From: Phoronis australis
Taxonomy: Eukaryota; Phoronida; Phoronidae
Length of the DNA stretch: 64,000 nt
Reading direction: 5' to 3'
Assembly (NCBI GenBank): GCA_002633005.1
Contig: NMRA01000008.1
Span: 270,156-334,155 of the forward strand
The translations under genes were made by a program, and so were the position numbers. Shown here piece by piece: positions 61,701 to 64,000 of this stretch. The notes under the pieces are model-generated. The model was not told the DNA's origin. It did not search any database and was given only the letters and a program-made list of their open reading frames with translations. Each line of letters starts with the position of its first letter. The stretch's first letter is position 1.

Positions 61701-61879
61701 TATGTATGGACATCACACTAACTACAAGCTCTGGCTCCGGGACATTAACAACTGATCAGCAGCAGTAGCAGTATTAGCATGAGCTAGAAACACATGCCAT
61801 TCTCTTCAACAAAGCTTTAACTGTATACCTGTCTTCTTTGTCTTGCCATACTGCGGAGAAGACTTGTACGAAAATCCCT
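41995..61879 (-). CDS. ABLIM: abLIM (actin-binding LIM protein), 3' part: linker and villin headpiece
   Basis: abLIM proteins bind F-actin through a C-terminal villin headpiece and carry four N-terminal LIM domains; the worm homologue UNC-115 acts in axon guidance. Fourteen exons join in one frame (419 residues plus stop): 61829-61879, 58211-58237, 57536-57559, 56408-56596, 53617-53747, 52830-52965, 51208-51312, 48330-48424, 47683-47770, 46234-46274, 44889-44945, 44176-44307, 43212-43283, 41995-42108. Diagnostic segments are [20 protein letters not shown] with DDWPAPPS (human FSKFPAAQAPDPSETPKIE), SKSSTLPVG (human SKTASLPGYG), and a headpiece with [11 protein letters not shown] and [14 protein letters not shown]. 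No LIM cysteine pattern was found up to base 64000, so the N-terminal exons lie outside. Which abLIM paralogue of vertebrates it matches cannot be said; an invertebrate would have one ancestral gene. Confidence 0.94.
43212..43283 (-). CDS. ABLIM: abLIM exon: first half of villin headpiece
   Basis: Acceptor TCTATTACAG, donor GGAG/GTGAGC, phase 0 to 0, 72 nt. It encodes [19 protein letters not shown] then RDTLE, matching the headpiece start (human KIFPYEMLMV, then VDRTRLE). Confidence 0.93.
43660..43715. repeat. CA microsatellite
   Basis: CA dinucleotide tract with a few CG interruptions at its start, in an abLIM intron about 380 bp upstream of the first headpiece exon. Apparent open frames across it are artefacts. 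Confidence 0.95.
44176..44307 (-). CDS. ABLIM: abLIM exon before the headpiece
   Basis: Acceptor CATCTGCTAG, donor ACAG/GTGAGA, phase 0 to 0, 132 nt. It encodes [20 protein letters not shown] then [18 protein letters not shown]. An alternative AG four bases further in would suit a direct splice from the 47683 exon. Confidence 0.85.
44889..44945 (-). CDS. ABLIM: abLIM small exon, 57 nt
   Basis: Phase 0 to 0, donor TCAG/GTAAAT. It encodes [19 protein letters not shown]. The acceptor GTGTAG is used if phase 0 holds; an inner CCAG is also present but breaks phase. Frame-neutral if skipped. It may correspond to the human VSTDFAQYNSYGD region. Confidence 0.7.
45270..45314. repeat. imperfect 21-24-bp tandem repeat
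   Basis: CTCATCAACATATTTGCACA and CTCATTAACATATTTGCATC lie next to each other. Confidence 0.75.
45655..46112 (+). mobile_element. MITE of the TACGGTAAAATCTC family, interrupted by a second element
   Basis: The left part (45655-45850) has the family interior (CACTTGTCCGCCGTACTGTG). The missing right end, GGTGAGATTTTACCATA, appears only after a different inverted-repeat element (about 45850-46090). This is a nested insertion. Confidence 0.6.
45850..46090. mobile_element. MITE, GTTCCAAGAAAACTGAC family, nested
   Basis: Ends TGTTCCAAGAAACTGACT and AGTCAGTTTTCTTGGAACG are inverted copies. The interior has repeated ACTTAAG/ACTTCAAG motifs. The same ends occur at 2238-2434. Confidence 0.7.
46234..46274 (-). 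CDS. ABLIM: abLIM small exon, 41 nt
   Basis: Acceptor CTCTGTTTCAG, donor CAAG/GTGAGT, both strong; phase 1 to 0. It encodes [13 protein letters not shown]. It links the acidic exon to the phase-0 exon downstream. Confidence 0.75.
47466..47674 (-). mobile_element. MITE, TACGGTAAAATCTC family, next to an abLIM donor
   Basis: Inverted copy with ends TACGGAAAAATCTC and the complement of TACAGTGCTAAGGG. Its edge is about seven bases inside the intron after the exon 47683-47770. Confidence 0.65.
47683..47770 (-). CDS. ABLIM: abLIM exon: acidic segment
   Basis: Acceptor TTGGTTGTAG, donor GCGAG/GTAATG, phase 0 to 1. It encodes [20 protein letters not shown] then [10 protein letters not shown] repeat element starts about seven bases inside the downstream intron. 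Confidence 0.82.
48330..48424 (-). CDS. ABLIM: abLIM exon: SKSSTLP motif
   Basis: Acceptor CCCCTTTCAG, donor ACAT/GTACGT, phase 1 to 0. It encodes [20 protein letters not shown] then [11 protein letters not shown]. Human abLIM has SKTASLPGYGRNGLHRP in the corresponding place before the headpiece. Confidence 0.85.
48880..48946. repeat. fold-back element related to 21255
   Basis: CAGATTCTGAGAACCAGATT and its inverted partner GAACTGGTTCTCAAAATTCT about 40 bases apart, in an abLIM intron. Confidence 0.5.
51208..51312 (-). CDS. ABLIM: abLIM exon: serine/arginine-rich linker
   Basis: Acceptor CTTTGCCAG, donor ACCA/GTAAGT, phase 1 to 1, 105 nt. It encodes [20 protein letters not shown] then [16 protein letters not shown]. 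The true frame is not the longest open frame on this stretch, but it is the only one that agrees with the phases on both sides. Confidence 0.82.
52484..52556 (-). repeat. tRNA-like sequence, resembles tRNA-Cys
   Basis: Minus strand: TTGGCTCAGTGGCAGAGCAT (D arm and A box), then CGGCTGCTACTGC, then GGGTTCAATTC (B box). It resembles animal tRNA-Cys but the acceptor stem does not pair, so a pseudogene or SINE head inside an abLIM intron. Confidence 0.5.
52830..52965 (-). CDS. ABLIM: abLIM exon: LATRYDNP segment
   Basis: Acceptor GACTTTAG, donor GCTT/GTAAGT, phase 0 to 1. It encodes [18 protein letters not shown] and ends [12 protein letters not shown], parallel to human LLASRYDSPIN, in the right order after the RRRS exon. 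Confidence 0.9.
53617..53747 (-). CDS. ABLIM: abLIM exon: RRRS acidic-basic segment
   Basis: Acceptor CGCTGTCAG, donor TAAG/GTGGGT, phase 1 to 0. It encodes [18 protein letters not shown], then [19 protein letters not shown]. The human gene has MKRRSSGREEDDEELL followed by a charged helix in the same place. Confidence 0.9.
53880..54250 (+). repeat. dispersed repeat, second copy, in abLIM intron
   Basis: Partner of 7650-7990; shares CAAAATGGCAGCCACTGAAG and GGTCTATGGAACTC. Confidence 0.65.
54683..54942 (-). mobile_element. 260-bp element, same family, in abLIM intron
   Basis: Inverted copy of the 31685 element, about half as long through loss of interior. Flanked by direct repeats AAAAAT (54677-54682, 54943-54948). 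The right flank is the start of the degenerate repeat array, so it inserted into or beside that array. Confidence 0.85.
54943..56260 (-). repeat. degenerate tandem array, about 130-bp half-units
   Basis: Blocks like AATTGCCATTAGGGGGCACA (near 55160, 55300, 55668, 56070) alternate with AATGGCCACTAGATGATACG (near 54950, 55021, 55540, 55925). They are joined by TTGCCAAATTTAATAAAGAT and GGGAAGGTGTC motifs. Spacing is about 125-145 bases. It fills much of the 53747-56408 intron of abLIM. Confidence 0.75.
56408..56596 (-). CDS. ABLIM: abLIM exon: conserved linker motif
   Basis: Phase 1 to 1, 189 nt. It encodes [18 protein letters not shown] and [20 protein letters not shown], then [17 protein letters not shown]. 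The last part matches the human abLIM block SKFPAAQAPDPSETPKIETD plus HWPGPPSFAVV. This is one of the best-conserved linker segments and, with the headpiece, it identifies the gene. Confidence 0.95.
57536..57559 (-). CDS. ABLIM: abLIM microexon, 24 nt
   Basis: Acceptor TTATTATTTTCAG, donor GTCA/GTAAGT (strong), phase 1 to 1, adding GMMGALV between the 27-nt and 189-nt exons. No homologue was recognised; the splice sites and phase are the evidence. Confidence 0.6.
58211..58237 (-). CDS. ABLIM: abLIM microexon, 27 nt
   Basis: Acceptor CTTGTTCACAG, donor CAAG/GTTTTT (weak), phase 1 to 1. With its neighbours it reads [10 protein letters not shown], resembling DVRSSTPTSYQ in a vertebrate abLIM linker. 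Its size is a multiple of three, so it can be skipped. Confidence 0.65.
61829..61879 (-). CDS. ABLIM: abLIM exon, 51 nt, most upstream one found
   Basis: Acceptor TTCATTGCAG, donor ACAG/GTATAC, phase 1 to 1. It encodes [16 protein letters not shown], serine- and lysine-rich. Support is splice sites plus phase agreement with the next exon; similarity is weak. Confidence 0.65.
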
Positions 61880-64000
61880 CTGCAATGAACAGATCACGGG
61901 CAAGTTACCAAACACTCGCTGTTGCAACCTTCGTAGAATAATAAACCTTACGTGCGAAACAACCGACAAAATTTCCTTTTGGAAAACAATAAAGAAAATT
62001 TTTGACGTACGGTAAAAACTCACTAATTTATTACATAATATTGCGTACAGGTGAAATTTCATTTTTCTCATTTTTTTCATAAATAATATATAGTACCAGA
62101 ATGATGCTTGGCCATATATGTTCTGTACTCTAGCTACCAGCATACAATATTTTGTGGTTATTCACAACAATGAAAAATGAAAAAATGCAATTCTGGCCAT
62201 TATTTATGTCCAAAATTAGTGCGATTCTAATGTAGCATTTGTCGTTACGGCAATTTCCTCAATTTCCTTCAGGTGTTCTTTCAACAAGTCCAAATGACTT
62301 GAAACAGAATTTAGGCAATTTTTAAATCACAGCAGCAAAGACCACTTTCAGCCACATAAATAAAGAAATGTCTGAATAAATGTCATTACATGATCAAAAA
62401 TCTGTTGGTCGGGACAAATAAGGTTTCACAGTAGGGGTCACAAGTTTCTTACATAACGATGTGGCAATTCCTTCTAAAAATCCAAGCATTATCCAGACAA
62501 GCAAGTGGCAGTTCTAACCTCTTTGCAGAGACATACCCTCCAGGGCCAATATAACGTATTGGTTGCCATGGTGCACAGACCCACAGAAAAAATGCAAACA
62601 GACAGGCAAAGACTGCTTATTCCAAAACATCTGGAACATTTTAGAAACACTTTTCTCCTCAAAGAAATAACTTGGACAACTTACAAAGTTTAAACCATAA
62701 ACTATTGGTTAAGCTACTATGCAGCAACCACTTGCCAAAATTGTAAATTTGAATTTCAAATGCTGAAAACATTCCCACAGATAATCAAAACTTTACATGT
62801 TGTCAGTAAACAACAAGCAGTTACAGTCACCTACAGGGGTCCCCACACTTTGCATCCGAGAACTAGTATTTTCCCCTGAACAATATTTGGGACCCCTGTA
62901 AGTGCACATTGCCTAACAGGTTAATACTGGTTCAAAGTAGAATTTCCATGAATGGTCATTTTGTTGAAAGTTTCAGCAAAGGAAAAGTCCACTGTCTACC
63001 GTGTTGCATGCTGATTAACAGTCGCTGTACTTTTAAAGGAAACAGGGATAACCACCTAAACAGCTCAAAATGTCTCAATATGAAACAAGGAAACAGATTT
63101 TGTAGCCTAAACATGAAAAAAAAAAGAAAATTGCAGCTGAAACTTTAACACAAAACAAGGAAACCAAGATGGTAAAGATGAAAACATGAACTTTAAGAAC
63201 ATAAGCCACACAGTGAAACACAGCTCACTTCATCATAAACTACGTTATCACAGAAAAGGCAGCACGTGTGCCCAATGCCTGAATACGGCAGTGGCAACCA
63301 TAAAAACGGGATCACAGCACCAAGTCTGTGTTTAAAGCTGAGGGGATTAACCGTCGCCAAGCCTCTGACAGAGTTAACATCAATTGCTTTATGAAATATA
63401 TTTCCAATTTCGCCAGGTAGCCACAGTACGAAGAAGATTGATGTTTTCAAAATGTCTAAAATATTGCATAGAGAAAAATCATTTCCACTGAATAAGTAAT
63501 GGCATCCGTCTGACAAATAAGGCGACTAAATTTATCGATGCTGGGATTCAGACAAACTAAAATTTGCAGTCTGACGTCAATGCTCGATAGAAATTTGAAG
63601 TTAAACTACTAACAATAAGATTTGATTGAACACGCTTTCTAGGATGTTTGCTACAGCAGTTACATCACCATAGTAAACCTTTTTGATTTAAATGTACTTG
63701 GCAGACAATATTGAGTGACAATTTTTTAACAAAACAACACAATACAGAAATTCTTTTTACTAAGTCTTCTCTTCTGTTTTATTATTGGTGGCAACATTTT
63801 AGAATTTTGTATCGTAAAGAAAACTTAATTATGTACCCAACAGGTGTCATCACGCACCAAATGAATAATTTTAACCATTTTTAGCATTGTCGTAAGCCTC
63901 TTGAAAATGACAAAGACAATTTTGGCAATAGACCTTTTGCAAGTTCAGAGGCAAGGTTGGTTTTTGTCCCAATTCTCTTGTCATCATGGTGATAACCTTT
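61880..64000 (-). other. probable abLIM upstream intron, no exon found
   Basis: Apart from the MITE at 62008-62234, no LIM-type C-X2-C/H-X2-C exon was seen. A CACCATGG start-like site near 62567 (minus) precedes an 11-codon segment and a GTATGT donor, but its phase does not fit the next exon. Confidence 0.45.
62008..62234 (-). mobile_element. MITE, TACGGTAAAATCTC family
   Basis: TACGGTAAAAACTCACTAAT at one end and GTCCAAAATTAGTGCGATTC at the other, with the interior motif TTCTGGCCATTATTTATGTC in inverted orientation. Confidence 0.65.

Larger units (their letters stand above)
56597..61828 (-). other. abLIM introns around the microexons
   Basis: Apart from the 24-nt and 27-nt exons, sequence is AT-rich. 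The minus-strand open frames at 57211-57475 and 57614-57889 have no splice support. A diverged TACGGTAAAATCTC-family fragment is likely near 60620-60720. Confidence 0.5.

Noticed and set aside
62505-62580. Alternative abLIM first exon (CACCATGG, 11 codons, GTATGT donor, minus strand)
   Set aside because: Ends in phase 0 whereas the exon at 61879 needs phase 1; no other support.
63193-63516. Minus-strand frame ending in a Cys-rich stretch (GHTCCLFCDNVVYDE), considered as a LIM domain
   Set aside because: The cysteine and histidine spacing does not fit a LIM finger, and its phase-2 start could not be linked.

Overview
This is animal nuclear DNA. It is AT-rich, with spliced genes, GT-AG introns of several hundred bases to about 4 kb, and many small DNA transposons and tRNA-like repeats. 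The two genes I can name are metazoan families, FBXO41 and abLIM (actin-binding LIM protein), and both are clearly diverged from the vertebrate proteins. An invertebrate, perhaps a marine deuterostome or a lophotrochozoan, fits best, but the sequence alone does not settle the phylum. Two isolated Ns (15006, 33085) suggest a draft assembly. The second one breaks a reading frame.

Layout. 1-11.8 kb: no gene that I can defend. It holds dispersed repeats, short inverted-repeat transposons and a perfect RFX-type X-box at 6929. 11.8-12.7 kb: one convincing and one doubtful minus-strand exon of an unidentified gene. 12.8-16.3 kb: a pile-up of fold-back and terminal-inverted-repeat elements, including one with perfect 9-bp target duplications and a 1.1-kb element with 5-bp duplications. 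16.3-24 kb: repeats plus two well-formed plus-strand candidate exons that may be the 5' part of FBXO41.

24.08-37.48 kb, plus strand: a complete FBXO41-type F-box gene of 12 coding exons and 1182 codons plus a stop. I rebuilt it by splice phase. It encodes an N-terminal C2H2 finger, coiled coil, a long disordered segment, F-box, and a C-terminal leucine-rich-repeat-like region. 38.2 kb: the gene meets a convergent neighbour, with opposing poly(A) signals about 36 bp apart.

42.0-61.9 kb, minus strand: the 3' part of an abLIM gene. Fourteen exons (419 residues plus stop) cover the disordered linker and the C-terminal villin headpiece. The LIM-domain exons are not found and should lie beyond base 64000. 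Several exons are symmetric and tiny (24, 27, 51, 57 nt), which suggests frame-neutral alternative splicing.

Function. FBXO41 is expected to be the substrate receptor of an SCF ubiquitin ligase, and abLIM an actin-binding cytoskeletal adaptor. Both families are prominent in neurons in other animals. They lie tail to tail, so shared regulation is not implied. Introns and flanks carry at least five families of short non-autonomous DNA elements, several present in more than one copy and some nested.
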